Assembly (NCBI GenBank): GCA_024228935.1 | Contig: JAAESX010000280.1 | Location: 60,158-124,157 of the forward strand | DNA length: 64,000 nt | Direction of reading: 5' to 3' | Source of the DNA: Pseudomonadota bacterium | GTDB lineage: Bacteria > Myxococcota_A > UBA796 > CAJQPC01 | Made by a program: the position numbers and the translations under genes | The notes under the pieces: generated by a model | The model's input: the letters and a program-made list of their open reading frames with translations, nothing else | The model's database searches: none | What the model was told of the DNA's origin: nothing | In this document: piece after piece, positions 41,800-50,654 of the stretch | How the letters are laid out: each line of letters begins with the position of its first letter | Position numbering within the stretch: position 1 is the first letter of the stretch

Positions 41800-42837
41800 T
41801 CAGTGCGCTGTCGCTTCCGTTCCGGCGTCCGCACCCTCCGGTCCCAGCCCGTTCTTCTCGAGCACGGCGTTGCGGATCGCCTGCATCGTCTCGGGGCGCT
41901 CGAGGAGCCACAGCCGGGCGTTCTCACGGCCCTGACCGATTCGTTCGTCGCCCAGGGAGAACCAGGAGCCAGACTTGCGCACGAGGCCCAGATCCAGGCC
42001 CATGTCGAGGAGTTCACCGGCCTGGGAGATGCCCTTGCCGTACAGGATGTCGAACTCGACCTTGCGGAAGGGCGGGGCGACCTTGTTCTTCACGACCTTC
42101 ACGCGCGTCCGGTTGCCCAGGATCTCGTCGCCCTTCTTGATGGCGCCGATGCGACGGATGTCGAGGCGCACCGAGGCGTAGAACTTCAGGGCGTTTCCGC
42201 CGGACGTCGTCTCGGGGTTGCCGAACATGACGCCGATCTTGTGACGCACCTGGTTGATGAAGAGCATCACGGTGTCGGACTTGTGGATGGTGCCCGTGAG
42301 CTTGCGCAGGGCCTGCGACATGAGGCGGGCCTGGAGGCCGGGCAGAGAGTCACCCATGTCGCCTTCGAGCTCGGCCTTCGGGACGAGCGCCGCAACCGAG
42401 TCGATGACCACGATGGCGAGCGCGCCCGAGCGGACCAGCGTCTCGGCGATCTCCAGGGCCTGCTCACCGAAGTCCGGCTGCGAGATGAGCAGCTCGTCGA
42501 CCTTCACACCCAGCGCGGCGGCGTAGGTCGGGTCGAGGGCGTGCTCGGCGTCGATGAAGGCCGCGACGCCGCCCTTGGCCTGAGCCTCGGCGATGAGCTG
42601 CAGCGCCAGCGTGGTCTTTCCGGAGGCCTCAGGTCCGTAGACCTCGACGACGCGGCCTCGGGGGACGCCGCCCACACCGAGCGCGATGTCGAGCCCGATC
42701 GAGCCGGTGGAGATGACGTCGACCTTCTTGTTCGCCGCGTCCTCGCCGAGGCGCATGATCGAGCCCTTGCCGAACTGGCGCTCGATGGAGGTGATGGCGG
42801 CGTCGATGGCCTTGGTGCGGTTCTTGTCGAGGGGCAT
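41800..42837 (-). CDS. recA: Recombinase A
   Basis: 345 residues. Walker A G-P-E-A-S-G-K-T-T (about 68-76), the I-D-A-E-H-A-L-D-P segment, Walker B L-A-I-V-V-I-D-S-V-A-A-L-V-P and the F-I-N-Q-V-R-H-K-I-G-V-M-F-G DNA-binding loop match the family exactly. RecA catalyses strand exchange and, on ssDNA, promotes LexA self-cleavage. cinA precedes it on the same strand, the conserved cinA-recA order seen in many bacteria. No SOS box is evident in the 91-bp gap before recA, so control is likely from the cinA promoter. Confidence 0.98.
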   Translation of the reverse strand: MPLDKNRTKAIDAAITSIERQFGKGSIMRLGEDAANKKVDVISTGSIGLDIALGVGGVPRGRVVEVYGPEASGKTTLALQLIAEAQAKGGVAAFIDAEHALDPTYAAALGVKVDELLISQPDFGEQALEIAETLVRSGALAIVVIDSVAALVPKAELEGDMGDSLPGLQARLMSQALRKLTGTIHKSDTVMLFINQVRHKIGVMFGNPETTSGGNALKFYASVRLDIRRIGAIKKGDEILGNRTRVKVVKNKVAPPFRKVEFDILYGKGISQAGELLDMGLDLGLVRKSGSWFSLGDERIGQGRENARLWLLERPETMQAIRNAVLEKNGLGPEGADAGTEATAH

Positions 42838-42898
42838 CGGAAGGTCCTGGGCGGGAGTGGTCTGTTCGGTACGAAGGGAATGTAAGGCGGGGGGTGGT

Positions 42899-42927
42899 CA
42901 GAAACTGTCCGGGCATCCGAGTTTCTG
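42899..42927 (-). other. Inverted repeat between cinA and recA
   Basis: Perfect 8-bp arms (CAGAAACT, 42899-42906; AGTTTCTG, 42920-42927) with a 13-nt loop, just after the cinA stop. Could be a partial terminator, an mRNA-processing hairpin or an operator for recA. Confidence 0.4.
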
Positions 42928-42928
42928 T

Positions 42929-44176
42929 TCAGGGTGGGGGGAGGAGCCCCTGCAGCTCTCGACGCAGGGTGTCGAGGGCGCTGCCGATCGTCAGCCGGAT
43001 GATGCGCTCGCGGTCGCCGCGAAGCGAGAGCTTCCGGTGATGGACGCCGCGCGGGCCCGCGAGGGCGACGTGGACCGTGCCGACGGGCTTCTCCAGCGAG
43101 CCGCCTCCAGGACCGGCGATCCCGGTGGTCCCGATCGCATAGGTCGTGCCCGTGCGCGCCTGCATGCCGAGCGCCAGCTGCCGGGCGACGGACTCGGAGA
43201 CCGCGCCGACCTCCTCGAGCAGCTCGGGGTCCACCTGGCACGTTCGGGTCTTCGCTTCGTTGGCGTAGACGCAGGCGCCCTCGACGAAGACCCGACTCGA
43301 GCCCGGGACCGAGGTCAGGGCAGCGGCGATGCCCCCACCCGTGCACGACTCGGCCGTCGAGACGGTCTGGCCGCGCTCGTCGAGCAGGTCGCGGATCACG
43401 GCCTCGACGGGGCCGGTGTCGATGCCGAAGACGCTCTTGCCGATGGCGGCATGCGCACGGTCGACGACGGCCTGCTGGTCCTCGAGGGACATGTCCGGGT
43501 GGAAGCGAAGCTTGACCTGGTTCTCGGGCAGCTTGGTCCGGAACCCGAGGGTCACGCCCTCCAGTGCCTCGAAGGGCGCCAGGATGGTGGCGAGGCGAGA
43601 CTCGTGGATGCCGAGGCAGCGCAGGACGGTCAGGCGCTCCGGATGCAGGTGGAACCGCTCGATGAGGTCTGGGCGGATCCGGTGTTCCCAGAACGAGCGC
43701 ATCTCCCGCGGGACGCCGGGAACGAAGTAGCCGACCGCGTCCGTGTGCTCGAGGCGGAAGCCCGGAGCCGTCCCCCAGTCGTTCCGCATCGGCGTCGCGG
43801 CGGAGGGGAGCCACGCCTGCTTCTCGTTGCTCGGCGCCATCTTCATCTTGAAGGCTCGGTGCAGCCCGTGGATGTGCGCCAGCTCGGCCTCGTCGAGCGC
43901 GAGCTCGCAGCCCAGGACAGCCGCCGCGGCCTCGCTGGTCAGGTCGTCCTGGGTCGGGCCCAGTCCGCCGGTACAGATGACGACGTCGCCGAGGCTCAGC
44001 GACTCGCGCGTGACCGCGACCAGATCGTCGAGTCGGTCTCCGACGCTGAAGTGGCGGACGACATCGAAGCCGATATCGGTGAGCCGCTCGGCTAACCACG
44101 CCGCGTTGGTGTCCACGGTCTGGCCAGTGAGGACCTCGTCGCCCTGCGAGAGCAGGACCGCAGCCGGACGGGACAT
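42929..44176 (-). CDS. cinA: CinA family nicotinamide-nucleotide amidohydrolase/competence-damage protein
   Basis: 415 residues from ATG 44176, with GAGGT 6 bp upstream; a TTG 18 bp earlier is less likely. The N-terminal MocF/MoaB-like domain has G-D-E-V-L-T-G and T-G-G-L-G-P-T-Q-D-D; the C-terminal CinA domain has A-E-S-C-T-G-G and G-I-A-G-P-G-G. CinA proteins act as NMN deamidases and as the linked ADP-ribose pyrophosphatase, and the gene often sits directly before recA. A 17-bp site matching the Myxococcus SOS box lies 10 bp upstream of the start, consistent with cinA-recA being an SOS unit. Confidence 0.92.
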   Translation of the reverse strand: MSRPAAVLLSQGDEVLTGQTVDTNAAWLAERLTDIGFDVVRHFSVGDRLDDLVAVTRESLSLGDVVICTGGLGPTQDDLTSEAAAAVLGCELALDEAELAHIHGLHRAFKMKMAPSNEKQAWLPSAATPMRNDWGTAPGFRLEHTDAVGYFVPGVPREMRSFWEHRIRPDLIERFHLHPERLTVLRCLGIHESRLATILAPFEALEGVTLGFRTKLPENQVKLRFHPDMSLEDQQAVVDRAHAAIGKSVFGIDTGPVEAVIRDLLDERGQTVSTAESCTGGGIAAALTSVPGSSRVFVEGACVYANEAKTRTCQVDPELLEEVGAVSESVARQLALGMQARTGTTYAIGTTGIAGPGGGSLEKPVGTVHVALAGPRGVHHRKLSLRGDRERIIRLTIGSALDTLRRELQGLLPPP

Positions 44177-44185
44177 CTGGACCTC

Positions 44186-44202
44186 ACTGAACAACCGTAC
44201 AG
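44186..44202 (-). promoter_or_regulatory. Probable LexA (SOS) box
   Basis: CTGTACGGTTGTTCAGT on the minus strand, 10 bp before the cinA ATG. It matches 15 of 17 positions of the Myxococcus LexA consensus CTRHAMRYBYGTTCAGS (consensus from memory, mismatches at positions 8 and 17) and also nearly fits the CTGT-N8-ACAG pattern. It may also affect divergent ruvX. Confidence 0.65.
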
Positions 44203-44220
44203 TAACACGGGCGGATCCCC

Positions 44221-44652
44221 ATGCAAGGTCGTGCGATCGGACTCGACGTCGGAACCAAGACCATCGGTGTCGCGCTGTCGGACCCCCTCGGGATGCTGGC
44301 GCGACCGGTCCGGACGCTCAAGCGGCAGTCCGTGAAGAAGGACAGCGCAGCGCTCGCGGAGCTGTGTGCACAGGAGGGCGTGAAGCATCTGGTCGTCGGA
44401 CTCCCGCTGGAGCTGGACGACACCGAGGCGCGCAGCGCGAAGCTGGCTCGGCAGGTGGGGGTGGCCCTGGGCGAGCTCCTGGGGCTCGCGCCCATCTACA
44501 TCGACGAGCGATTCACCTCGGTCGATGCGGAGGAGATCCTGGTGCGCCTGGACATCTCCCGGAAGAAGCGCAAGTCGGTCATCGACCAGGTGGCCGCCGT
44601 GCTCATCCTGCAGAGCTGGCTCGACCACGGGGACTGGTCGGGCATCACCTGA
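44221..44652 (+). CDS. ruvX: RuvX/YqgF Holliday junction resolvase-like protein
   Basis: 143 residues. G-L-D-V-G-T-K-T-I-G-V-A, V-G-L-P-L and D-E-R-F-T-S are the YqgF/RuvX motifs (RNase H-like fold with Asp and Glu active-site residues). The protein is required for processing of pre-16S rRNA 5' ends in Escherichia coli and has been called a putative Holliday junction resolvase. The ATG is 44 bp from cinA, so the two share a divergent promoter region. It ends before a strong hairpin. Confidence 0.92.
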   Translation: MQGRAIGLDVGTKTIGVALSDPLGMLARPVRTLKRQSVKKDSAALAELCAQEGVKHLVVGLPLELDDTEARSAKLARQVGVALGELLGLAPIYIDERFTSVDAEEILVRLDISRKKRKSVIDQVAAVLILQSWLDHGDWSGIT

Positions 44653-44688
44653 CGCGGCCGTGGGGCCGCGACGCGCGCTCAGAGCAAA

Positions 44689-44716
44689 GAGAGCCGCCCT
44701 GTGAGGGGCGGCTCTC
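44689..44716. terminator. Bidirectional hairpin terminator
   Basis: An 11-bp perfect stem (GAGAGCCGCCC, 44689-44699, and GGGCGGCTCTC, 44706-44716) with a 6-nt loop between convergent ruvX and a large lipoprotein gene. On the minus strand it is followed by TTTGCTCT. A second smaller hairpin lies at 44653-44670. Confidence 0.75.
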
Positions 44717-44735
44717 CATCTCTGAAAGAGGGGAC

Positions 44736-46655
44736 CTACTTGAGGTCGGCCTCGATGACGGCGCCGGACACGGCCTGCACGCGGATGGGGAGACCGTCGG
44801 GGCCGGTCGTCCAAGCGAACTCGGGACGGTAGACGCTGACGCTGGCCCAGCCAGGCGTGATGTTGCCGAGGTCGGAGCCGGAGATGTCCAGGCTACCGTC
44901 GTCGGCCTCGCGGCAGAGCAGGCCCTGCTCGATGGCGTCGCCTTCCGGCTGCTGCGGGGTCACGAAGACCATCATGTCGTCGTCGTTGCCCTGGCCGTCG
45001 AACTGGACGGTGAGGCCGCCGGAGCGAGCGATCGTGCCCTGGGGACCGGACATGTTGGTCAGGACGACCTCTTCCGGGATGACGACCCACTCCTCGTTCT
45101 CGATGGCGCCGAAGTAGGCGTCGGACGAGCCAGGCGCGTTGCCGCGGATGGTGTCACCGCCCTGCAGGTCGATGACGTTCTGGACGACCTCGACATCCTT
45201 CACACCGCGGAGCTCGAGGGTCTCGTACATGTAGACCGGGTTCCCGTCGACCTCCTCCTCGTCGAGGCGGTACGTGTCGCGCGGGGTGCGGAACTCGAGC
45301 CACTCACCAGCCGAGCGGGTGGTCGTGTCGAGGTTCTCGTCGTAGCCCCAGATCTGCGGGTAGTCGGACGGGTCCGAGACGACACACGTGCCCTCGTCGA
45401 CCTTGTCCCACATGTCCTCGCAGCGCCACGGCTCACCGGGCGGCTCCCAGAACCAGGCGCGGAGCTGGTCGCCATTGGCGCCCTCGTCACCGCCACTCAC
45501 GTGCAGCTCGAGGTTGTCGTTCATGATGATGCCGGCCTCGCGGCAGACCTCGATCTCGATGTCCGGGATGGGCTGGCAGTCCGCCGAGCTGGACCCGTAG
45601 CCGTAGAGGTAGACCGAGTGGTCCGCCGACCAGTTCTTTCCACCGACCGGTGTGGTGCCGGAGAAGTTGACGGTGTCGCCGACCATGACGCTCACGACGT
45701 AGTTGCCGTCGTCATCGGTGTAGACGGTGCTGCTGGACTGTCCGCCGACCGCGTCGAGACGGGCGCCGCGGACCGGGAAGCCGAGCATGTCGACGACCTT
45801 GCCGTAGGCGCAGGTCGGGACGAAGCCCTGGTCGCAGTTCCACCAGCTGAAGTGGGAGGCCTCGAAGGTGAAGGTGAGCTCACCCTCTTCATCCTCGACG
45901 ACGACGCCCGCGCCTTCCTCGACCCAGATGCCCTTCTCGGGGGAGAAGGACCAGGTCTGCTGCTCGGAGCCGTCGGCCAGGTGGTAGACGCTCGGCAGGT
46001 CACCGTTGTTGACGGGGATCTCGACCGTGGCCGGGTTGTCCTCGTCGACGTTCAGCGGGTTGCCGTCCTCGTCGTAGAGGCTGATGTCCACCATGCCGTA
46101 GCTGATGAGCTGCGCAGGCTCGGTGGCGTCCTTGGCGTAGGGGTCGCTGCGGTTGAGCGCCAGTGCGGTCAGGTCGCCCGGAGCGAACTTCATGTCGTCG
46201 CTGTGGGGGTCCAGGTAGGTGACCTCGACCACGACCTCGCCGTCGAAGGCGTTCCCGTCCGCATCGATGATGCTGTCGCCGCCGAAGTCCACTTCCACGG
46301 CACCCACGACCGCCAAGCCGCCCGCCCGGGCGTCGAACATGTCGTAGCCGTCGATCTCCTGGAGGGTCGCGTCGACCGAGACCGTCTCCCAGGAGTGCAG
46401 CGTGGCGCGCTTGTAGTTCTTGGCGTAGCCCTGGTTGATGAAGTTCACGACCGTGGCGCCGGGCTCGACGCCGTCGATGACGTACCAGCCGTCGGGTCCG
46501 GTGACCGCGGTGATGCCGTCGGCGCTGACCGTCACGCCCTCGAGCCCGTCACCGTTCATGTCGGTGACCTCGCCAGCGATGCGACCGATGGGGTCGTCCG
46601 CGTAGATGCTCTCTGAGGTCGTCGTGTTGCAGGCGAGTGCGAAGAGGAGGGTCAT
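44736..46655 (-). CDS. Large lipoprotein with carboxypeptidase-regulatory-like domains
   Basis: 639 residues. A very short signal peptide ends in the lipobox A-L-A-C (MTLLFALAC). The N-terminal part (G-R-I-A-G-E-V-T-D-M-N-G-D-G-L-E-G-V-T-V) and a later V-x-G-A-R-L-D-A ... Y-V-V-S-V segment are carboxypeptidase regulatory-like beta-sandwich domains. The remainder is long, beta-rich and acidic, with several Cys. Such proteins are usually surface-exposed. No partner is obvious from the neighbourhood. A function cannot be assigned. Confidence 0.72.
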   Translation of the reverse strand: MTLLFALACNTTTSESIYADDPIGRIAGEVTDMNGDGLEGVTVSADGITAVTGPDGWYVIDGVEPGATVVNFINQGYAKNYKRATLHSWETVSVDATLQEIDGYDMFDARAGGLAVVGAVEVDFGGDSIIDADGNAFDGEVVVEVTYLDPHSDDMKFAPGDLTALALNRSDPYAKDATEPAQLISYGMVDISLYDEDGNPLNVDEDNPATVEIPVNNGDLPSVYHLADGSEQQTWSFSPEKGIWVEEGAGVVVEDEEGELTFTFEASHFSWWNCDQGFVPTCAYGKVVDMLGFPVRGARLDAVGGQSSSTVYTDDDGNYVVSVMVGDTVNFSGTTPVGGKNWSADHSVYLYGYGSSSADCQPIPDIEIEVCREAGIIMNDNLELHVSGGDEGANGDQLRAWFWEPPGEPWRCEDMWDKVDEGTCVVSDPSDYPQIWGYDENLDTTTRSAGEWLEFRTPRDTYRLDEEEVDGNPVYMYETLELRGVKDVEVVQNVIDLQGGDTIRGNAPGSSDAYFGAIENEEWVVIPEEVVLTNMSGPQGTIARSGGLTVQFDGQGNDDDMMVFVTPQQPEGDAIEQGLLCREADDGSLDISGSDLGNITPGWASVSVYRPEFAWTTGPDGLPIRVQAVSGAVIEADLK

Positions 46656-46867
46656 GTGGGCTCCAGGGGCGGGATTTCTCTAAGCCTACCCCGTTGCAAG
46701 ACGTGTACCAACCCACTTCAGCATGCGATCGCCTCGATGATCGGCCTGTGGCCGCGAGGCTCCCCCAGACGACGACGCCGACCCTGGGGACAGGGTGTCC
46801 CGCTGGGTCGGCGTAGGGTGCGACACAGTTGTCGCGGTGGGATGTATGCAACCCCATACAGGTGGGG
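46656..46867. other. Spacer between two envelope-protein genes, with hairpins
   Basis: About 210 bp without a gene. Two hairpins are visible: 46776-46813 (see separate entry) and a 6-bp stem near 46852-46869. No promoter is obvious. Confidence 0.5.
46776..46813 (-). terminator. Long hairpin between envelope-protein genes
   Basis: Nested palindrome: CGCCGACCC (46776-46784) with GGGTCGGCG (46805-46813) and, inside, GGGACA with TGTCCC around GGG. No T-run follows, so termination is only probable. Confidence 0.45.
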
Positions 46868-48727
46868 TCAGAAGAGGATGACCGTGCCTGCGGAGATGAG
46901 GCCCGTGCCGCCGAAGGGCTCGACGTCGGCCTGGACCGTGTCGAAGTCCTTGCCGTACCAGAACCCGGCGCCACCGTTCACGTTCAGGCCGAACTGGTCG
47001 GTGACCATGATGTCGGCGCCCGCGCGGACACGCAGGCCCGGGGCGGTCTTGAAGGTACTGGTGTACGGCGTCAGCGTCAGGTCGCCGCCGATGTACGGAC
47101 GCAGATTCCGCTTCGTCGGCTGGTACGTGATGCCGAGGTTGAACGGCATGATGTGGTTCCAGCGCGTCTCGGCGCCGCCGTACTCCTCGCGGAGCGCCTC
47201 GGGGATGTCCCGCTGCGTCGAGTAGCCCTCGAGGCCGACGTTCACGAAGGCCGCGTCGGCGATCGGGATGGAGAGCTCGGCGCCGTACGTGGCGAACTTG
47301 AAGACCTGGAACTTCGAGTACCCGGCGCGCAGCGAAAGACCGATCTTGGGGTCGTTGCTGTTCGTGTCGATCCGAGCGTCCACGCCGCTGCTGGAGCTTC
47401 GGCTGCTGGAGCTTCGGCTGCTGGAGCTTCGGCTGTCACGGCTGTCGCGGCTACTGGAGCTTCGGCTGCTTCGGCTGCTGCGGCTGTCGCGCTCGTCCGG
47501 CTCGTCCAGGTCGTAGTCGCGGCTGCTGCTGTTGCGGCTGTCGTAGTCGTCGTCGCTGCTGCGCGTCTCGCGGTCGTAGCTGTCGTACTCGCGGTAGCCG
47601 TAGTCGTCGTCCGAGTACGAGCTGTCGCTGCTGCTGTAGTCGCTGACGATGTCGGCGGTCGCGTCCCCGAACGTGATGTCGTCGATCTCGACCTCGATGT
47701 CGTCCGAGGCGTCGCCGAACACGATGTCGTCGAAGTCGTCCTCGGGCTCCTCGTAGCGGTCGGCGTCGGCTCGGGCGCGCTCGTCTTCCAGGCGGCGGCG
47801 CTCGTCCTCCTCGGCCCGGCGGCGGTCGGCTTCGGCCCGGTCACGCTCCTCCTCGAGGCGGCGGCGGTCGGCTTCGGCCTGACGGCGCTCCTCGTCCTCG
47901 GCGCGGCGGCGGGCTTCGGCCTCCTCGCGCTCGCGCTCCTCGGCCTCGGCGCGACGACGGTCCTCCTCACGGCGGCGGTCGTCTTCGGCCTGGCGGCGCT
48001 CGGCCTCGGCCTCGTCCCGGCGACGCTGGTCCTCGGCGGCGGCGCGACGCTCGTCCTCGCGGCGGCGCTCCTCCTCGACCTCCCAGTCGTCGGGCTCGTC
48101 CTCGAAGTCGTCCAGCGTGTTGTTGCTGTTTCCGCCCAGCGCGATGGTGGTGTTCCCGAAGTCGTCGCCGTCGTCGAACTCGAAGTCGTCGAAGTCGTCG
48201 TCCATCGAGAAGTCGTCGCTGACGGTGTCCGCGGCAGCGACCGCGGCCACGCTCTTGCCGGTGAGCAGCTCGTTCACGAAGCCGCCCATCGAGTCGGCCA
48301 TCTTCTCGGGCGTGGTCTCGACCTTGAACGACTTCTTGCGGACGTAGGAGCCGCCCGAGGTGTTGTACAGGACCATGTAGATCTCGTACTCGTCGCCGGC
48401 GGGCGCGACGGAGCCGGCCACCAGGTGTTCGAGGCCGGTCCCGTTGCCAATCTTCTTCAGGCACGCCGACTGCGAGAGGCACGCGACGGTCAGACCGGCG
48501 GGCTTGCTGTCGAGCTGGGTGGCGCCTTCGTACTCGGACGCGAAGTCCAGCTCGCTGGCCACCAGCGACGTGATGTTGAGGGCGATGAGGGGATCGAGGC
48601 CGCCCTTCGCGATGAAGGGCGCGATGGCGACCTCCTTGGCGAAGGCGTCGGTCGGGGCGCCGGCTGCGAGCAGCGTGGCGAGGCCCAGGGTCAGGGCACC
48701 CAGACGGCGGGCGTAGTTCGAGCTCAT
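46868..48727 (-). CDS. Outer-membrane beta-barrel protein with long coiled-coil and Ser/Asp/Arg-rich region
   Basis: About 619 residues from ATG 48727 (the frame opens upstream with no good ribosome binding site). A signal peptide (ATLLAAGAPTDAFA) precedes a globular region of about 150 residues, a highly acidic stretch, about 130 residues of Glu/Arg-rich coiled coil, then a Ser/Asp/Arg/Tyr-rich tract of about 100 residues, and finally about 160 residues of alternating beta strands (GLSLRAGYSKF, ELSIPIADAAFVNVGLEG, PYIGGDLTLTPY, GLRVRAGADIMVTDQFGLNVNGGAGFWYG) ending VILF, as in small outer-membrane barrels. The combination is unusual. A surface tether reaching across the periplasm is a reasonable model. 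Confidence 0.7.
   Translation of the reverse strand: MSSNYARRLGALTLGLATLLAAGAPTDAFAKEVAIAPFIAKGGLDPLIALNITSLVASELDFASEYEGATQLDSKPAGLTVACLSQSACLKKIGNGTGLEHLVAGSVAPAGDEYEIYMVLYNTSGGSYVRKKSFKVETTPEKMADSMGGFVNELLTGKSVAAVAAADTVSDDFSMDDDFDDFEFDDGDDFGNTTIALGGNSNNTLDDFEDEPDDWEVEEERRREDERRAAAEDQRRRDEAEAERRQAEDDRRREEDRRRAEAEEREREEAEARRRAEDEERRQAEADRRRLEEERDRAEADRRRAEEDERRRLEDERARADADRYEEPEDDFDDIVFGDASDDIEVEIDDITFGDATADIVSDYSSSDSSYSDDDYGYREYDSYDRETRSSDDDYDSRNSSSRDYDLDEPDERDSRSSRSSRSSSSRDSRDSRSSSSRSSSSRSSSSGVDARIDTNSNDPKIGLSLRAGYSKFQVFKFATYGAELSIPIADAAFVNVGLEGYSTQRDIPEALREEYGGAETRWNHIMPFNLGITYQPTKRNLRPYIGGDLTLTPYTSTFKTAPGLRVRAGADIMVTDQFGLNVNGGAGFWYGKDFDTVQADVEPFGGTGLISAGTVILF
47386..47430 (-). repeat. 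15-bp tandem repeats coding for Ser/Arg-rich segment
   Basis: Three nearly perfect copies of (G)GCTGCTGGAGCTTC, followed by degenerate copies, inside the Ser-rich tract of the barrel protein. Multiples of three keep the frame. Confidence 0.75.
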
Positions 48728-48755
48728 GTTTTCACCGAAGCGTAGTGTCACCAGA

Positions 48756-48783
48756 GACTCGATTTCGCGTGTCTTGTCGAGTC
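48756..48783. promoter_or_regulatory. 7-bp inverted repeat near the barrel gene start
   Basis: GACTCGA (48756-48762) and TCGAGTC (48777-48783), 14-bp spacer, about 30 bp upstream of the barrel-protein ATG. May be an operator. No regulator is known. Confidence 0.3.
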
Positions 48784-48869
48784 CCGAACGTCAGTGCCGG
48801 ACCTTTCCTTACACGGCGTTGACACGGGTGCTGCACGAAAGTTCCCCGGCGTGCGGGTAGGAGCCCCCC

Positions 48870-50651
48870 GTGACTCGCCTGCATTCCGTCCTCGCCGCCG
48901 CTGCAATCGGTGCCGCCTACGTCGGCCTCGAGGCGCTCGTCCAGGTGGTGTTCGGATCCCTCTGGCTGACCTCGTCGGTGGCGCTCGTGCTGCCTGCCAT
49001 GCTGCTCGGCGGCATCCTGGCGGCTCCGGTCGGCGCGATCGGGGCCCGGGCGACACAGGGGCTGACGGCGGCCGCGGCGGTCCTGGCGCTGGTCGAACTG
49101 GGGCTCCTGGTGACGATCGACGCGCCCCCGTTCCAGGAAGCGCCCTGGTACGTCGGAAACCTGGCGCTGCTGGTGGGGGGGATCGTCGGGATCGCGGCCT
49201 GGGTCGCCGCACAACGCCGGGTCGATCCCCTTGGATGGGCTGGCCTCCTGGTGCTCGCGCTCCCGCTCGTCGGGGTCGAGGCGAGCTCAGGATCCGAGGT
49301 CGAGGGCCAGGGGACCAACGTGCTGCTCGTGACCCTCGACACCACCCGAGCGGATCACATCGGCGCCTATGGGTACGCCCAGGCCCGTACGCCGAACCTG
49401 GACGCGCTCGCGGCCGAGGGGACGCTGTACGAGGCCGCCTTCGCGAACGTCGCGGTCACCGGCCCGAGCCACACGACGCTGCTCGGTGGGCGAGGCACCT
49501 GGTCCCACGGGACGCTCCTGAACGGCATCCCGGTGCCGGACGACGAGCGGATGCTGGCCGAGATCCTCTCGGATGAGGGCTACGCCGCGGGGGCATTCGT
49601 CAGCGCCTACGTGCTCGATGGCGACTACGGCTTCCGCCGCGGGTTCGGCACCTACGACGACGACTTCTCGGGCTGGAAGGGCAGCTCGGGCCTGCTCCCG
49701 CGACGCATCCAGGCTGCGCTCGTGCGTCGGTTCTCCCCCGACGAGGTCCTCGAGCGGCGCGGTGACCGGACCACCGAGGACGCGCTCGACTGGCTCGACG
49801 AGCAGGACGGCCCTTGGTTCCTGTGGGTCCACCTGTTCGAGCCGCACGGCCCGTACGACCCGCCCGCGGAGTACCTCGTCTACGAGGGAGACCCCCGGAG
49901 CCCCGAGCACACCTCGATGGAGCAGGTCGACCTGGCCGAGGCCGCCCCGTATCTGCGCAAGACGCTCGAGGGCATCACGGACCTGGACTACGTCATGGCG
50001 GCCTACGACGGCGAGATCGCCTTCGCGGACGCCCAGGTCGGACGCTTGGTCGAGGCGGCTGGACCCGACACGCTCGTCGTCGTCTCCGGGGACCACGGCG
50101 AGTCCTTCGGTGAGAATGGCGTCTGGTTCGACCACGGCGACGACGTGTACGACGCGTCGCTGCGCGTGCCGCTGATCATCCGCCATCCGGACCTGGCCAA
50201 CGGCGTGGACGACAGGCTCGTCGAGCTGGACGACGTCACGCCCACCGTGCTCGACCTGCTCGGGCTCCCCGCAGGCCGCGGGCTGGACGGCCAGAGCCTG
50301 CGCGGCACGCCTCGCAGCGTCGTTCGGTCCCTTTGCTACGACCGGGACGCGAACATGGCGATCCGCTCGGGGGAGATCGGGTCGCGGCCGACGGCACGGA
50401 TGGCGGGCCTGCGTTCCGACGACGCGCTGTTCGTCCGCCGCGAGCACGAGAGCTTCGCCGATGCCTTCTACCGAGCCCCCGAGGGCGAGGGGTTCCGCCT
50501 GGTCACCGAGGAAGATGTCTCCGCCGGCGAGGACCTGGCCGTCCTGGTCCAGCACGCCGACGAGCTGCTGTCCGGCGACGCCGAGCGCAGCGCCGTCGAG
50601 CTGACCGACGCCGAGCGCGCCCGCCTCGAAGCCCTCGGCTACCTGGAGTGA
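48870..50651 (+). CDS. Membrane-anchored sulfatase-like AlkP superfamily protein
   Basis: 593 residues from GTG 48870, with AGGAG 6 bp upstream. Four or five N-terminal membrane segments in the first 140 residues precede the catalytic domain. The metal-binding block V-T-L-D-T-T-R-A-D-H and the S-G-D-H-G-E-S-F-G-E-N-G-V motif are present, and the nucleophile region is T-G-P-S-H (Thr197) where sulfatases have Cys. It ends in L-E-A-L-G-Y-L-E. It is a paralogue of the two AlkP proteins at 16.8-20.5 kb. Next comes the LPLAT gene after 3 bp. A phospho-transfer or phosphodiesterase role at the periplasmic face is the more likely reading. Confidence 0.8.
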   Translation: MTRLHSVLAAAAIGAAYVGLEALVQVVFGSLWLTSSVALVLPAMLLGGILAAPVGAIGARATQGLTAAAAVLALVELGLLVTIDAPPFQEAPWYVGNLALLVGGIVGIAAWVAAQRRVDPLGWAGLLVLALPLVGVEASSGSEVEGQGTNVLLVTLDTTRADHIGAYGYAQARTPNLDALAAEGTLYEAAFANVAVTGPSHTTLLGGRGTWSHGTLLNGIPVPDDERMLAEILSDEGYAAGAFVSAYVLDGDYGFRRGFGTYDDDFSGWKGSSGLLPRRIQAALVRRFSPDEVLERRGDRTTEDALDWLDEQDGPWFLWVHLFEPHGPYDPPAEYLVYEGDPRSPEHTSMEQVDLAEAAPYLRKTLEGITDLDYVMAAYDGEIAFADAQVGRLVEAAGPDTLVVVSGDHGESFGENGVWFDHGDDVYDASLRVPLIIRHPDLANGVDDRLVELDDVTPTVLDLLGLPAGRGLDGQSLRGTPRSVVRSLCYDRDANMAIRSGEIGSRPTARMAGLRSDDALFVRREHESFADAFYRAPEGEGFRLVTEEDVSAGEDLAVLVQHADELLSGDAERSAVELTDAERARLEALGYLE

Positions 50652-50654
50652 GCC

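Noticed and set aside
43743..46616. 957-codon frame over cinA, ruvX and the large lipoprotein
   Set aside because: It crosses three real genes on both strands and shows only repetitive Val/Asp/Leu/Arg content typical of antisense frames.
46829..48745. 638-codon frame antisense to the barrel protein
   Set aside because: Low complexity from the reverse of the repeat region; the minus-strand protein has a signal peptide and barrel end.
48819..48824. TTGACA upstream of the 48870 gene as a sigma-70 -35 box
   Set aside because: No acceptable -10 element at 16-18 bp (GTTCCC, TTCCCC).
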